Below are positions 14,486-24,574 of a DNA stretch of 33,839 nucleotides, one piece after another (the stretch's first letter is position 1; each line of letters begins with the position of its first letter). Made by a program: the position numbers and the translations under genes. Below the pieces are notes generated by a model that saw only the letters and a program-made list of their open reading frames with translations, was not told where the DNA came from and did not search any database. This DNA is from Clostridia bacterium (GTDB taxonomy: Bacteria > Bacillota > Clostridia > TANB77 > CAG-508): contig JAAWJM010000024.1 in assembly GCA_022796855.1 (NCBI GenBank), positions 1-33,839 on the forward strand. The letters run 5' to 3'.

Positions 14486-17400
14486 GGTAAAAATACACGA
14501 AATTGCAAAAGAACTTGACTTAACCAGTAAAGAAATTATAGAGAAAGCTAAGAAATTGGGGATTGAAGTAAAAAACCATATGAGCTCGGTTGAGGAAGAA
14601 TATGCAAAAAAAATAAAGGAGAGTTTGAAAACGAAAAAGAAAGTAGAAAATAAGAAAGAGGACAAACAAGAGAAAAAAGCAAAACCAGAAGCACCAGTTA
14701 TTATTCGTAGGGAAGTTATTGTATCCGAGGAAGAACTTGCAAGAAGGGAAGAAGAAGAAAAGAAAAGAAAGCTAGAAGAAAAACGTAAAGAAGTTGGTTT
14801 TATAGAAAGAAATACCAACAAGGATTATAATATCGTATATCGTAATAAACCGTCAAAACCAATGACGGTAAGTGAGCTATTTGGTTTAAAAACACCAAAA
14901 CAAGAACCAAAAGAAGAAAAGGTATTACCAGTTTCTGAAACAGAAGAAAACAAAACCATCAGTAAGCAAGAAGAAAAAGAAGAACAAGATGTAAAACAAG
15001 AAGTGGAAGCTAATGTTGACAAAGACGAAATCTTAAACAATAACCAAAACAAGGAAGAACTAGATAATAACGAAAAAGGACATCATATGGCGAACAATAA
15101 TCAGGATTTAAATGGCGATTACCAAACGAATAACGAGAAAAATGGCAATCGTTTAAATAGCAACCCTCAAAACAGTGATTACCAAACAGGCAATCAAAAT
15201 AGTAATTATGCTAATAACAATCGTCAAAACAATCATTATCAAAACAGTGGATACCAAGGTGGTAGCCGTCAAAATGGTGGTTATCAAAATAACCGTCAAG
15301 GTGGTAATTTCCAAAATGGAAACTACCAAAATAATCGTTTTCATAATAATCAAAATAATGGTTATAATGATAGACAAAGGGATAATGGATTTAGAAGAGA
15401 TAATCGTTTGCAGAACCAAAATGGATATAGACAAAATGGTGGATTTGGAGGACAAAACCGAAATAACTTTGGAAGAGATAATCGTCCTCAAAATGGGTAT
15501 AATCAAAACCGAAATGGTGGCTATCGTAATAACCAAAATGGTTATGGAAGAAGACCACTTGATGAAAAAGGAATTGAAAAGAATATTAAAAACATCATGA
15601 CTGATGTGGTAGAAAAAGAAGTTGTAAGAGAATACAATAAGTCAATTGATAAACAAAAACAAAACCGTTATGAAGAAAACAAGATGAAAAAAGGTCAACG
15701 TTCAAAACGTGGTGGAGATTATGAAATTAATGAAGACAAATTAAAAAGCTTAAAACAACATGACCGTTTATCTTCTATGTTTGATGAACAAGATGGTGGT
15801 ATGCTTGATTTTTATGATTTAACCACCCAAAGAGGTAAGAAAAATAAAAAACGTATGAATAAAGATGAAGAACGCGTAAAACAAAAAATATTTGAATTAA
15901 CCGAAATTACCATACCAGACCCAGTAACCGTAAAAGATTTAGCAGCTGAAATGAAGAAAACCACAGCAGATGTGATTAAAAAATTATTAGGCTATGGTGT
16001 TATGGCAACCATTAATAATGAAGTGGACTTCGATACGGCGTTCTTAATTGCAGGAGAATTTGGTATTACCGCAGTTAAAAAGGAAACAGTAACCGAAGAA
16101 GATATTTTATTTGATGAAACTGAAGATACCGAAAATGAATTACAACCAAGACCACCAGTTGTTGTTGTTATGGGACACGTAGACCATGGAAAAACCTCAT
16201 TATTAGATGCGATTCGTAGTACGAATGTGATTGAAGGAGAAGCGGGTGGAATTACCCAACATATTGGTGCCTATAAAGTTAAAATTAATGATAGAGAAAT
16301 TACCTTCTTAGATACACCAGGACATGAAGCATTTACCAGTATGAGAGCAAGAGGAGCTCAAATTACCGATATTGCTATTTTAGTAGTAGCAGCCAATGAT
16401 GGTGTTATGCCTCAAACCATTGAAGCGATTAACCATGCCAAAGCAGCAGAAATTCCAATTGTAGTAGCACTAAACAAAATAGATGTAGAAGGTGCCAACC
16501 CAGAAAAGGTAAAACAAGAATTAATGAAATACGAATTAGTACCAGAAGAATGGGGAGGAGATACCATTTTTGTTGAGATATCAGCTAAAAAGAGACTTAA
16601 TATTGATACCTTATTAGAAATGGTATTATTAGTGGCAGATGTAAAAGAATTAAAAGCAAATCCAAATAAACAATCCAAAGGTACCGTTATTGAAGCAAAA
16701 CTAGATAAAACAAGAGGACCAGTCGTATCAATGCTTGTACAACGTGGAACTTTAGATGTAGGAGATACCATTGTAGTAGGTTCTGCGATTGGTAGAATTC
16801 GTACCATGACCGATGATAAAGGTAAGAAAGTAAAAAAAGCAGGTCCATCGACTCCAGTTGAGGTAACTGGTTTAACCGAAGTACCAGAAGCAGGAGATAC
16901 CTTCTATGAAGTAAAAGATGAAAAAACAGCAAAACATCTAATTGAAAGAAGAAAACGTCAAGCAAGAGAAAAGAGTATTAATCAAACCGCAAGAGTAAGC
17001 TTAAACGATTTATTTAGCCAAATTGAAAAAGGCAACTTAAAACAATTAAATATTATTGTAAAAGCGGATGTACAAGGTTCAGTAGAAGCAGTAAAACAAA
17101 GTTTAGAAAAATTAACCAATGAAGAGGTACAAGTAAAAGTAATTCATGCTAATGTTGGTGGAGTAACAGAATCGGATGTTACCCTTGCTAAAGTATCCAA
17201 TGCCATTATTATTGCTTTCAATGTACGTCCAGACCCAATTGCAAAAGATATGGCAAATAAAGAAGAAGTTGAAATTAAACAATATTCTATTATTTATCAA
17301 GCGATTGAAGATGTTGAAGCAGCGATGAAAGGAATGCTAGACCCAGTCTTTGAAGAAAAAGTAATTGGAACAGCAGAGGTAAGACAAACCTTTAAAGTAA

Positions 17401-17645
17401 GTGGAGTAGGAACCATAGCTGGTGCCTATGTAACTGACGGAAAGATTGCAAGAAATGCAGGTATTCGTGTCATTCGTGATAATGTGGTAATTCATGATGG
17501 AAAATTAATTTCTTTAAAGAGATTTAAAGATGACGTAAAAGAAGTAGCATACGGATACGAATGCGGATTGCAAATTGAAGATTACAACGATATTATCGAG
17601 ACAGACACATTAGAAGTGTATGTAATGGAAGAGGTTAAGAAATAG
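14478..17645 (+). CDS. infB: Translation initiation factor IF-2
   Basis: This is a 1,055-residue IF-2, longer than usual. The N-terminal domain begins [21 protein letters not shown] long charged and then Asn/Gln/Gly-rich low-complexity stretch covers about residues 180-365, with many repeats of [11 protein letters not shown] type. A second IF2-N subdomain ([19 protein letters not shown]) comes near 480. The GTPase domain starts with GHVDHGKT near 566 and has DTPGHEAF and NKID, followed by domains II-IV. It brings initiator tRNA to the ribosome. I prefer TTG 14478 with GGGGGTG before it; ATG 14463 is possible (five more residues) but has no binding site. Confidence 0.98.
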   Translation: MGKVKIHEIAKELDLTSKEIIEKAKKLGIEVKNHMSSVEEEYAKKIKESLKTKKKVENKKEDKQEKKAKPEAPVIIRREVIVSEEELARREEEEKKRKLEEKRKEVGFIERNTNKDYNIVYRNKPSKPMTVSELFGLKTPKQEPKEEKVLPVSETEENKTISKQEEKEEQDVKQEVEANVDKDEILNNNQNKEELDNNEKGHHMANNNQDLNGDYQTNNEKNGNRLNSNPQNSDYQTGNQNSNYANNNRQNNHYQNSGYQGGSRQNGGYQNNRQGGNFQNGNYQNNRFHNNQNNGYNDRQRDNGFRRDNRLQNQNGYRQNGGFGGQNRNNFGRDNRPQNGYNQNRNGGYRNNQNGYGRRPLDEKGIEKNIKNIMTDVVEKEVVREYNKSIDKQKQNRYEENKMKKGQRSKRGGDYEINEDKLKSLKQHDRLSSMFDEQDGGMLDFYDLTTQRGKKNKKRMNKDEERVKQKIFELTEITIPDPVTVKDLAAEMKKTTADVIKKLLGYGVMATINNEVDFDTAFLIAGEFGITAVKKETVTEEDILFDETEDTENELQPRPPVVVVMGHVDHGKTSLLDAIRSTNVIEGEAGGITQHIGAYKVKINDREITFLDTPGHEAFTSMRARGAQITDIAILVVAANDGVMPQTIEAINHAKAAEIPIVVALNKIDVEGANPEKVKQELMKYELVPEEWGGDTIFVEISAKKRLNIDTLLEMVLLVADVKELKANPNKQSKGTVIEAKLDKTRGPVVSMLVQRGTLDVGDTIVVGSAIGRIRTMTDDKGKKVKKAGPSTPVEVTGLTEVPEAGDTFYEVKDEKTAKHLIERRKRQAREKSINQTARVSLNDLFSQIEKGNLKQLNIIVKADVQGSVEAVKQSLEKLTNEEVQVKVIHANVGGVTESDVTLAKVSNAIIIAFNVRPDPIAKDMANKEEVEIKQYSIIYQAIEDVEAAMKGMLDPVFEEKVIGTAEVRQTFKVSGVGTIAGAYVTDGKIARNAGIRVIRDNVVIHDGKLISLKRFKDDVKEVAYGYECGLQIEDYNDIIETDTLEVYVMEEVKK

Positions 17646-17659
17646 ATAGGAGGCAAGAC

Positions 17660-18019
17660 ATGCCAAAAAATAATACGAGATTTGAGAGAATAAATGAAGA
17701 ATTAAAAAAGGAGATTAGTCATATAATTAGTTATGAACTAAAAAATCCTAATGTAACTGGCTTAATTAGTGTGACAAAAGCAAAAATAACACCAGATTTA
17801 AAATATGCTAAAATTTATGTTAGTATGTTAAACACAAAAAATGAGACAGAAACATTAGAAGGATTAAAAAAATCTTCTGGATTTATTCGTACTCAAATCG
17901 CTAAAAAAATGAATTTAAGAATTACACCAGAATTAGTATTTGAACGTGATGATTCCATTGAATATGGAGCAAGAATTGAAGCAATTTTAAAAGAAATAAA
18001 ACCAGAAGAAAAAGAATAG
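17660..18019 (+). CDS. rbfA: Ribosome-binding factor A
   Basis: This 119-residue RbfA is of usual size. It has RFERINEELKKEISHII at the N-terminus, the KH-like core (VTGLISVTKAKITPDLKYAK) and the conserved LRITPELVFERDDSIEYG near the end. It assists late 16S rRNA processing and cold adaptation. It follows infB by 14 nt with AGGAGG before ATG and precedes nrnA by 12 nt. Confidence 0.97.
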   Translation: MPKNNTRFERINEELKKEISHIISYELKNPNVTGLISVTKAKITPDLKYAKIYVSMLNTKNETETLEGLKKSSGFIRTQIAKKMNLRITPELVFERDDSIEYGARIEAILKEIKPEEKE

Positions 18020-18031
18020 GAGAAAGAAAAA

Positions 18032-18992
18032 ATGACGCTAGATAATATAAAAGAAGAAATACAAAAAGCGCAGAATATTGTAATTTTAACACATGAAAAT
18101 CCGGATGGAGATGCTATTCGGAAGTGCTCTTGGTTTGTATAATGCCTTAATTGATTTAGGAAAAAAGGCAGAAGTGATTGTGCCAGAATATCCTGCTATT
18201 TATAACTTTTTGCCAAATGCCGATAAAATGCAAAAAGAAGGTACAAGGGAAATTTATGATTTAGCCATTGCCGTAGATAGTAGTGATGTGAAACGTTTAA
18301 ATGGTTTTGCTGGTTATTTTGAACAAGCGAAAACAACGATTAATATTGACCATCATAGTGTAAATTCTATGTTTGCAGACTACAATTTTGTAAATCCTGA
18401 TTCACCAGCTTGTTGTCAAATTCTTATTTTAGTATTGGAATATTTAGGAGTAACGATTACCAAAGAAATAGGAAGTTGTTTAGTAACTGGAATTATTACC
18501 GATACTGGTGGGTTTAAATATGCAGGAACCTCAAAAGAAACGTTTGAATTTACAGCATGGCTTTTAAGCATTGGAGTAAATGTTTCCGATATTTACCGTA
18601 ATGTATTAGAAAGGCAAACCAAAGGGCATTTCGCCTTAAGTAAAATTGCAATGGATCGTTTGGAATTGTTAGAAGACGGAAAAGTGGCTTTTACCTATAT
18701 TACCAAAAAAGATGAACAAGAAGTGCAAGCACAAAATGGAGACCATTCAGGTTTAGTCGATATTGGAAGAAGTATTGAAGGAGTAGAAGTATCCATTCTT
18801 CTTACCGAAAAAGAAGACGGAAGTTACAAAGGGTCATTACGCTCCAACGACTACGTAAACGTATCGGATGTATGCATGATGTTTAACGGAGGAGGACACA
18901 TCCGAGCAGCAGGATGTCAAATTCATGCACCACTAGAAGAAGCAAAAGAAAGAATTCTTCACGAAGTACGTGAGCATTTGAAAAATTCCTAA
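18032..18992 (+). CDS. nrnA: DHH-family oligoribonuclease/pAp phosphatase NrnA, read through a +1 shift at CGG
   Basis: ATG 18032 opens a frame that gives MTLDNIKEEI and reaches the first metal motif (HENPDGDAI), then CGG at 18119-18121 (codon 30). In frame 0 it stops soon after. Skipping the C gives GSALGLYNALIDLGKK and the rest of NrnA without further break: DHH motif (NIDHHSVNS), TDTGGFKY, and the DHHA1 glycine-rich FNGGGHIRAAGC near the end. The joined product is 319 residues, the usual NrnA length. It degrades nano-RNA and pAp. It follows rbfA in the usual order. The break is exactly at the conserved DGDAIGSA glycine and is of the same type as in seven other genes here. Confidence 0.93.
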
Positions 18993-18999
18993 AAAAGAA

Positions 19000-19028
19000 T
19001 TGACATAAATGGGGAAATGTAGTATAAT
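19000..19028 (+). promoter_or_regulatory. Consensus promoter upstream of truB leader
   Basis: TTGACA at 19000-19005 and TATAAT at 19023-19028 with a 17-bp spacer form a perfect consensus promoter. It starts a leader of about 190 nt before truB. Confidence 0.88.
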
Positions 19029-19034
19029 AAAGTT

Positions 19035-19217
19035 ATGGTAAAAACTTAGTGCGTTTGTAGACATGGAAAAAGAGGGTGTTGAGTGCGAAAGTTTTGTAGA
19101 TAATACTATTATGAACCTAATTATTAAACTAAACCTAATTACTATTTGTAAATAATAATTACCTCTTAAAACTACATAATAGTGAGGGACAGATTGTTCT
19201 GTCCCTATTTATATTTT
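19035..19217 (+). ncRNA. Structured leader or small RNA before truB
   Basis: The strong promoter at 19000 drives about 170 nt of non-coding sequence that ends in a hairpin (AGGGACAG 19185-19192 with CTGTCCCT 19199-19206) and a T-rich stretch. Inside, ACTATTATG (19105-19113) is complementary to CATAATAGT (19175-19183), and AAGAGG (19070-19075) to CCTCTT (19162-19167). The two helices cross, so they form either a pseudoknot or alternative folds. I do not recognise a known class; it could be an independent small RNA or a regulatory leader of truB. Confidence 0.5.
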
Positions 19218-19231
19218 ATGGAGAAAAATAA

Positions 19232-20092
19232 ATGGATGGAATTATTGTAATAAACAAAGAAAAAGATTATACCTCACATGACGTAGTTGCGATTGCAAAA
19301 AAGACATTAGGGCAAAAAATAGGACATACTGGTACCTTAGACCCAAATGCCACAGGGGTATTGCCATTATTAGTAGGAAAAGCAACTCAAATTGCAAAAT
19401 ATTTGGTAAATCATGATAAAATCTACCAAGCCGTATTAAAGCTAGGAATAAAGACGGATACTGGCGATTTAACAGGAGAAATATTGCAGGAACAAACAGT
19501 GGGTGTATTAGAAACAGAAAAAATACAACAAATCATGTGCTCTATGGTAGGAAAGTTAACCCAAACTCCTCCAATGTATTCAGCAATTAAAGTAAAAGGA
19601 AAAAAGCTATATGAATACGCAAGAAAAGGACAAACCATAGAAATACCAAGAAGAAACATCGAAATCTACACTCTAACCCTAGACAAAATAAACCAAGAAA
19701 AAAGCGAAATCACCTTCACCGTGCATTGCTCCAAAGGTACCTATATTCGAACACTTTGTGAACAAATTGCCGAAAAACTAGGTACCATTGGTTGTATGAA
19801 AGACCTAAACCGCCTACAAGTAGGCGAATTCTCTATAGACCACAGTATTACTATAAAAGAATTACAACAAAAAAAGGATAACCTAGAAGACACGATGATT
19901 ACCATAGAAGAATTCTTTAACACAAAAGAAAAAATAATCCTAAACAAAAACCAATTCGAAAAATTCTTAAATGGAGTAAAACTACCCTATACATTACCAG
20001 AAGAAACCTACCGAATATACAATGAAAAAGCACAATTTATCGGGCTAGGGATTGTACAAAATGGGTTTTTAAAACGAGATGTGGTGTTATAA
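19232..20092 (+). CDS. truB: tRNA pseudouridine-55 synthase
   Basis: This 286-residue TruB makes the universal pseudouridine in the T-loop of tRNA. It opens with MDGIIVINKEKDYTSHDVV and has the catalytic motif GHTGTLDPNATGVLPLLVG with Asp37. Further on are MVGKLTQTPPMYSAIKVKGK and YIRTLCEQIAEKLGT, and a C-terminal PUA-like domain. The ATG is preceded by ATGGAG. It usually follows rbfA/nrnA in this operon; here it has an extra promoter and a structured leader of its own. It ends directly at a palindromic repeat. Confidence 0.97.
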   Translation: MDGIIVINKEKDYTSHDVVAIAKKTLGQKIGHTGTLDPNATGVLPLLVGKATQIAKYLVNHDKIYQAVLKLGIKTDTGDLTGEILQEQTVGVLETEKIQQIMCSMVGKLTQTPPMYSAIKVKGKKLYEYARKGQTIEIPRRNIEIYTLTLDKINQEKSEITFTVHCSKGTYIRTLCEQIAEKLGTIGCMKDLNRLQVGEFSIDHSITIKELQQKKDNLEDTMITIEEFFNTKEKIILNKNQFEKFLNGVKLPYTLPEETYRIYNEKAQFIGLGIVQNGFLKRDVVL

Positions 20093-20143
20093 AAAGGCCC
20101 CTTTACTGAAAGGGGGCTGTCGCCGATAGGCGACTGAGGGTTC
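20091..20143. repeat. Palindromic dispersed repeat, family A (copy 4)
   Basis: GGCCCCTTTACTGAAAGGGGGC is followed by CTGTCGCCGATAGGCGAC and TGAGGGTTCT. The middle stem (CGCC/GGCG) differs from the other copies but stays paired, indicating that the structure is kept. It lies between the convergent truB and germination operon and could act as a terminator-like hairpin for both. Confidence 0.85.
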
Positions 20144-20329
20144 TACGAATACGAAGACAAATTGACACGGAGATTGACTAGTACATTTGGTAAAATAAGA
20201 GAAATGGTGGCAAGGGTAAAAATAGCAATACTGCCTCCGCTTATTTTGATTTTGTTTCCATTCATAAATTCCATAAAATAAGGTTTTTAAAAAGATAAAG
20301 ATTGAAATCATAAAAATAATCATCCTCAT
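20143..20329 (-). CDS. Small two-helix membrane protein at the end of the gerA-type operon, read through a +1 shift at CGG
   Basis: From ATG 20329 the frame gives MRMIIFMISIFIFLKTLFYG, a membrane helix, then IYEWKQNQNK, then CGG at 20239-20237. In frame 0 the rest is cysteine- and phenylalanine-rich nonsense. Skipping the C gives GGSIAIFTLATISLILPNVL, a clean second membrane helix, and a stop at 20143. The product is 61 residues. It starts 25 nt after gerAC on the same strand, with AGTAGGTG before the ATG, so it is the fourth gene of the operon. Small membrane subunits accompany some germinant receptors, and this may be one. I found it only by applying the CGG rule. Confidence 0.7.
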
Positions 20330-20354
20330 TTGATACACCTACTTTCTTTTAATA

Positions 20355-21594
20355 TTAGCTCTCCATAAGAATATAGCTGGATTTTATGGTAGTATCTACA
20401 GATACGTTAAAAAAGGAATCTTTAAAATGGTCTAACCAATTAAAACTTTCCCATTCTTCAAAGGTTGAAAAATTTTGTACCACATGTTTTCCAAAACTGT
20501 CAATGTCACTTTTTAATTCTTTTGAAATTTTATATAAATATTCATATAATTTTGTTGTTAAATACGAATTTAGAGCTCCTTCTAAGGTTTCCATTTCATC
20601 TGAAGAAATATATTTTGAAGTTTCATCCATGGTTAAAATACGTGCTTCTAGTTTTACATTAGAAGTAATATATGGTGAGCCATTAACTAGCTTTACCTTA
20701 TTTTTTGTATTTTTAACAAGACGAACACGTAAAGAAATCGTCTCATTTTCTTCAAATGGGCTTGGAATATTGATAATACAACTGTTTAAACTACTAGAAA
20801 TCATATGATGGCAAATGGTTTCTAGTCCATTTAATTCTCCTACTAACTTATCCCCAGAAAAAACAGCAAGACCCATATTTTCAATATTGCTTTTTCCTTG
20901 TATTAAAGTTTCATTTGCTTTATTAGTAGAATCTTTTTCAAAAGAATTTTCCCCTGTATTTAAGTCATGGGTATCATCGGAATTGATACCACCAAGAATG
21001 GCATAACAAGTTTGAAAGGTATCGGTGTAATCAGAGAAGAAGTCGCTAAGGGTAATGTTTTGAGTAAAACCGGTATATTCACTAGAAGTAGGAGCAATTT
21101 CGTAATATCTTGCCGATAGCTTTTCTAAAACGGGTTTTGAATTGTTTAGAAAATATTCGGCACTACACCTACTAACTAGTACATTACAATCAGGACGGAC
21201 TTCTACTTTATTCATTAAGGTAAATAAGGTTTCGGAAATGCCATTTGCTGCAAATTCCTCTGAAAATACTATAATCTTACAATGGGCTAAATTGGATTCT
21301 TTACTTAAATAACTGTTTAATAAATTAACACCAGAATCAAAAGAATCGCACTCAATGGTAGTAACAATAGAGGAATCGGATTGAGAGGAGCCACCACTTT
21401 CGGAAGAGCCACCAGGAACCGAAATTTGGAAACTAAGTTTTAATTTATTATTTTCTCCGAACATCAAAACCAATGGCTACAACAAAGGCTAAATGGTCGA
21501 TGCTTTGCTCATTATAGCAACCAGAAAGCAAAAAAAGGAGAATGGTTAAAATAAGAAAAAGAGCAGTTGTTGTTTTCCATTTTTTATTCATCAT
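20355..21594 (-). CDS. gerAC: Germinant receptor lipoprotein subunit (GerAC/GerKC type), read through a +1 shift at CGG
   Basis: The start overlaps the end of gerAB (ATG 21594 or 21591, GGAGG before it). The first frame gives a signal peptide with lipobox LLSGC, then HLAFVVAIGFDV and CGG at 21459-21457. Frame 0 stops three codons later. Skipping the C gives GENNKLKLSFQISVPGG and the whole remaining GerAC, including LVSRCSAEYFL and the C-terminal domain ending SYILMES. The joined protein has about 411 residues, normal for the family. It is the lipid-anchored subunit of the receptor in the inner spore membrane. Without the shift, the signal peptide and the body would be disconnected. Confidence 0.93.
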
Positions 21595-22702
21595 TTAAAA
21601 CCTCCTTTTTCGAGTCAGGGTGTTTTTTTCGATATTTGATATTAGCAAGAAGAAGAAGGATAAACCCAAGGATAAATACCAAAATAATAGTAAGATAACG
21701 AAATACGATATCTTGAATAAAGCGAATTTGTGCAATGTTTTTAGGAATTAGGGCAAATACAAAGATGATAGCACAAAAACAATAAATCATTGGTTTGGTA
21801 TCTGCTGTTTTGGAAATTTTCTTAAAAATATTTGAAATGGTCCAAACCGTAATGCTTAGGTAAGACATAAGAGATAAAATCCAACCTAAAATAAAAAGAG
21901 CATCTGGTCTTTGTAAGAACCTACCAAAATTAGTTCCTCGAATTAGCAAATAAACAGGTGAAATTTCATTTATGGTTAAGACATCTGCAAAGGAGAAAAG
22001 AAGAGTAGTCACACTTAACAATAAATAAAAAGCAGAAATACCAATCGAAATGTATGTGATTTTATGAAAATCGCTAGGATTTTTTAGTAAAGGTTTTAAA
22101 AAATATAAGTACCCAATTCCTGTAAAAGCAAATAAGTTGCTCATACCACTAAAAAAGGTTTCATTTAAGCCATATCCCCATATAGGAAAAAGTCGTTTTA
22201 ATTCAAATCTTGAAAAAATACAAAAAAAGGCAATTAGTAAATTTAACAAGATAATGGGTACAATAATGAGATTGCATTTGGTAATGGTTCGGAAGCCAAA
22301 ACGATTAGCAATAGCAGCAGCGACTAGGAAAAAGAGCAACATCAAACAAATAGTGGCTTTTTCAAAATAAACAACTTTTATCATTTCTGAAAAGTTACGA
22401 AGTACAGTACTAGAAATGATAATAAAATATAGCATAAATAAAATACCAAGTATGGTTTTTAATAGCTTTCCTCCTAGAAATTCGCTAATATCTAAAATGT
22501 CACTATTACCAAATGGTTTCCATAGTTTTAAGATAAGACCTAAAAATAAGAAAGCCAAAATGGTGATGAAAATGATATTTAAGGGGGAGGAGGAACCGCA
22601 GTGTTCTAATATATTTTGTGGTAGATTTAATACTAGATGGTTTAATATAATGATTAAAATAAAGGCAATTCCTTCGACAGTACCGAGTTTTGAACTACTC
22701 AT
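21584..22702 (-). CDS. gerAB: Germinant receptor permease-like subunit (GerAB type)
   Basis: This 372-residue integral membrane protein has about ten hydrophobic helices and belongs to the GerAB/spore permease group of the APC superfamily. It starts MSSSKLGTVEGIAFILIIIL, and contains the family-typical region with DILDISEFLGGKLLKTILG and later FRYLTIILVFILGFILLLLANI. GerAB is thought to bind the germinant. It lies between gerAA (42 nt) and gerAC (11-nt overlap). No frame problem is seen and no in-frame CGG is present. Confidence 0.95.
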   Translation of the reverse strand: MSSSKLGTVEGIAFILIIILNHLVLNLPQNILEHCGSSSPLNIIFITILAFLFLGLILKLWKPFGNSDILDISEFLGGKLLKTILGILFMLYFIIISSTVLRNFSEMIKVVYFEKATICLMLLFFLVAAAIANRFGFRTITKCNLIIVPIILLNLLIAFFCIFSRFELKRLFPIWGYGLNETFFSGMSNLFAFTGIGYLYFLKPLLKNPSDFHKITYISIGISAFYLLLSVTTLLFSFADVLTINEISPVYLLIRGTNFGRFLQRPDALFILGWILSLMSYLSITVWTISNIFKKISKTADTKPMIYCFCAIIFVFALIPKNIAQIRFIQDIVFRYLTIILVFILGFILLLLANIKYRKKHPDSKKEVLNDE

Positions 22703-22744
22703 AAAAAAACATCCTTTCTGATTGCATATAGGGAAAAATGATTG

Positions 22745-24464
22745 TTAATGGCTTGTATGTTTCCAAGTCATACTAGTATCAGCTTGTTTTTTAGGTCTCT
22801 TGGTATTTAGAAAATCGGCACGATGTTCTCTTTTCCAAGAAGGAGAAAGAAACAAGCCTTTGTAATCTTTGGTAACAGGGATATAAGGCTGTAAATAGGA
22901 ATAGCCAAAGGATTTTAAGTCGGCAAGGATAAGGGCATGAACAAATAAGCAAATACCGATTCCTAAGAATCCTAAGAAATAGCCAAGTAGTACATAAATA
23001 AAACGTGAAACACGGCAGTGGAAGCCAAAGGAAAAGTCTGGAATAGCAAAAGAAGCAATTGCGGTGATGGCAACAACAATAATTAAAATAGGGCTTACAA
23101 TATTGGCGTCTACGGCGGCTTGTCCTAGAATAAGGGCTCCTACAATTCCAATCGTAGGACCAATGGGAGTAGGAACACGAAGACCTGCTTCACGAATTAA
23201 CTCAAAGGCAAATTCCATTACCAGAATTTCAAAAATAATGGGAAGAGGGATATTCTCTCTTGAGGAGACAATAGCAAAGAGCAATTCGGTGGGGATAAGT
23301 TCTTGATGAAAGTTGGTGATTGCTACATAAAATCCTGGTAGTAATAAGGTTAAAGTAACAGCTAAAACACGAATGATTTTTAATAAATTAGCAAATTGAT
23401 ATTTTAGGTTGGTATCTTCTGGTGAGGTAATAAAATCAATCAGAGTACCAGGAGCGATTAAAGAATATGGACTTCCATTTACTAAAATAACAACTCTACC
23501 TTCTAAAAGGAAGTTGGAGGCTTTATCTGGTCTTTCGGTAGAAATCATTTGAGGAAGACTAAATTTCCCGTCATCTTCAATTAATTGTTCTAATTGACCG
23601 AGAAGAAAGAATACTGTCAACATCAATATTATTTAAACGATATTTTACCTCGGCTACTAAATCACTGTTGGTAATATTTTCAATATAACAAACAGCACAT
23701 TTGGTTTTGGTGATTTTGCCAACTTCTATGTTTTCCATAATTAGTTTTTCATTGTTGACAAATCGTCGTAAAAGGGAGGTATTGGTACGGATATTTTCTG
23801 TAAAAGCTTCTTGGGAACCACGAATAACAATTTCGTTTTCTGGTTTTCCGATACTTCTTTGTTTAAAGCCTTTTACATCAATATCGAAAACAATATTTAA
23901 GGTGTCAACAAAAAGGCTACAATTACCAGAATTTACACTAGAGGCTACATCATCAAAGCTACTAATTTGTTTCACACTGTTTTGAGGAACTAAATGGTTG
24001 AAAATGTAAGTTCCTAAATCGAATTTTTTAACTTTTCTTACCACAATATTATTGGCTACTGCTTGTTTTACTGTTTCACTGTCTGGGTTTTGGTACATAT
24101 TGGAAGTATTTCTAAGCATAAGAGGATCTAAGACAAAATGATTGATACTAGTGGTATCTACCATACCGTCAATGTATAATAAAAATGCTTTATATTCTTT
24201 GTTTTTAGCAATTAAACGAAATTCGCGAACAATAATATCACTATTAATGAACGTATTAAATCGGGAGGTAATTGCTTCTAAATTAACATCAATACTAGGA
24301 AAAACCTCTTTGGGTGTTTCAAGATTAGCATTATTAGGAGGGGTAGGATTACTTTCTATTTCTTCATTTGTTTCAGGAATCGAAAAATGATATTGTTCTT
24401 TTGGGGTATAAGAAAATATATTTTTAAAACAAGTTATCATCGAATTCTTTTTTACTTTTTCCAC
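22745..24464 (-). CDS. gerAA: Germinant receptor subunit (GerAA type), read through a +1 shift at CGG
   Basis: GTG 24464 (GGAG before it) opens a frame covering the cytosolic N-terminal domain (EFRLIAKNKEYKAFLLYIDG, RGSQEAFTENIRTNTSLLRR) to YRLNNIDVDSILSS, then CGG at 23600-23598 (codon 289), and stops seven codons later. Skipping the C gives GQLEQLIEDDGK and STERPDKASNFLLEGRVVI, the conserved GerA continuation, and then the membrane domain (PTELLFAIVSSRENIPLP, RVPTPIGPTIGIVGALILG). The joined protein has 572 residues. It is the first gene of the receptor operon that senses germinants in spores. The shift sits in a well conserved stretch, so the reading frame can be judged with confidence. 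Confidence 0.94.
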
Positions 24465-24539
24465 GTGATTTACTCCAATCTACAAATTATTCTTTCACAT
24501 ATTTTTAACAAAAAAGGAAATAAATATTCATGAAAAAAT

Positions 24540-24568
24540 GAAAAAAGAGCCGACATGATATCGACTCT
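24540..24568 (-). terminator. Intrinsic terminator of spoIVA
   Basis: On the minus strand AGAGTCGA (24568-24561) pairs with TCGGCTCT (24552-24545), with one G-U pair, and is followed by a T-run. It lies just after the spoIVA stop. Confidence 0.85.
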
Positions 24569-24574
24569 GTGATT

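Noticed and set aside
15153-15600. Open frames on either strand inside the IF-2 low-complexity region
   Set aside because: They consist of Ile/Thr/Val-rich shadow translation of the N/Q/G repeat and have no ribosome binding site.
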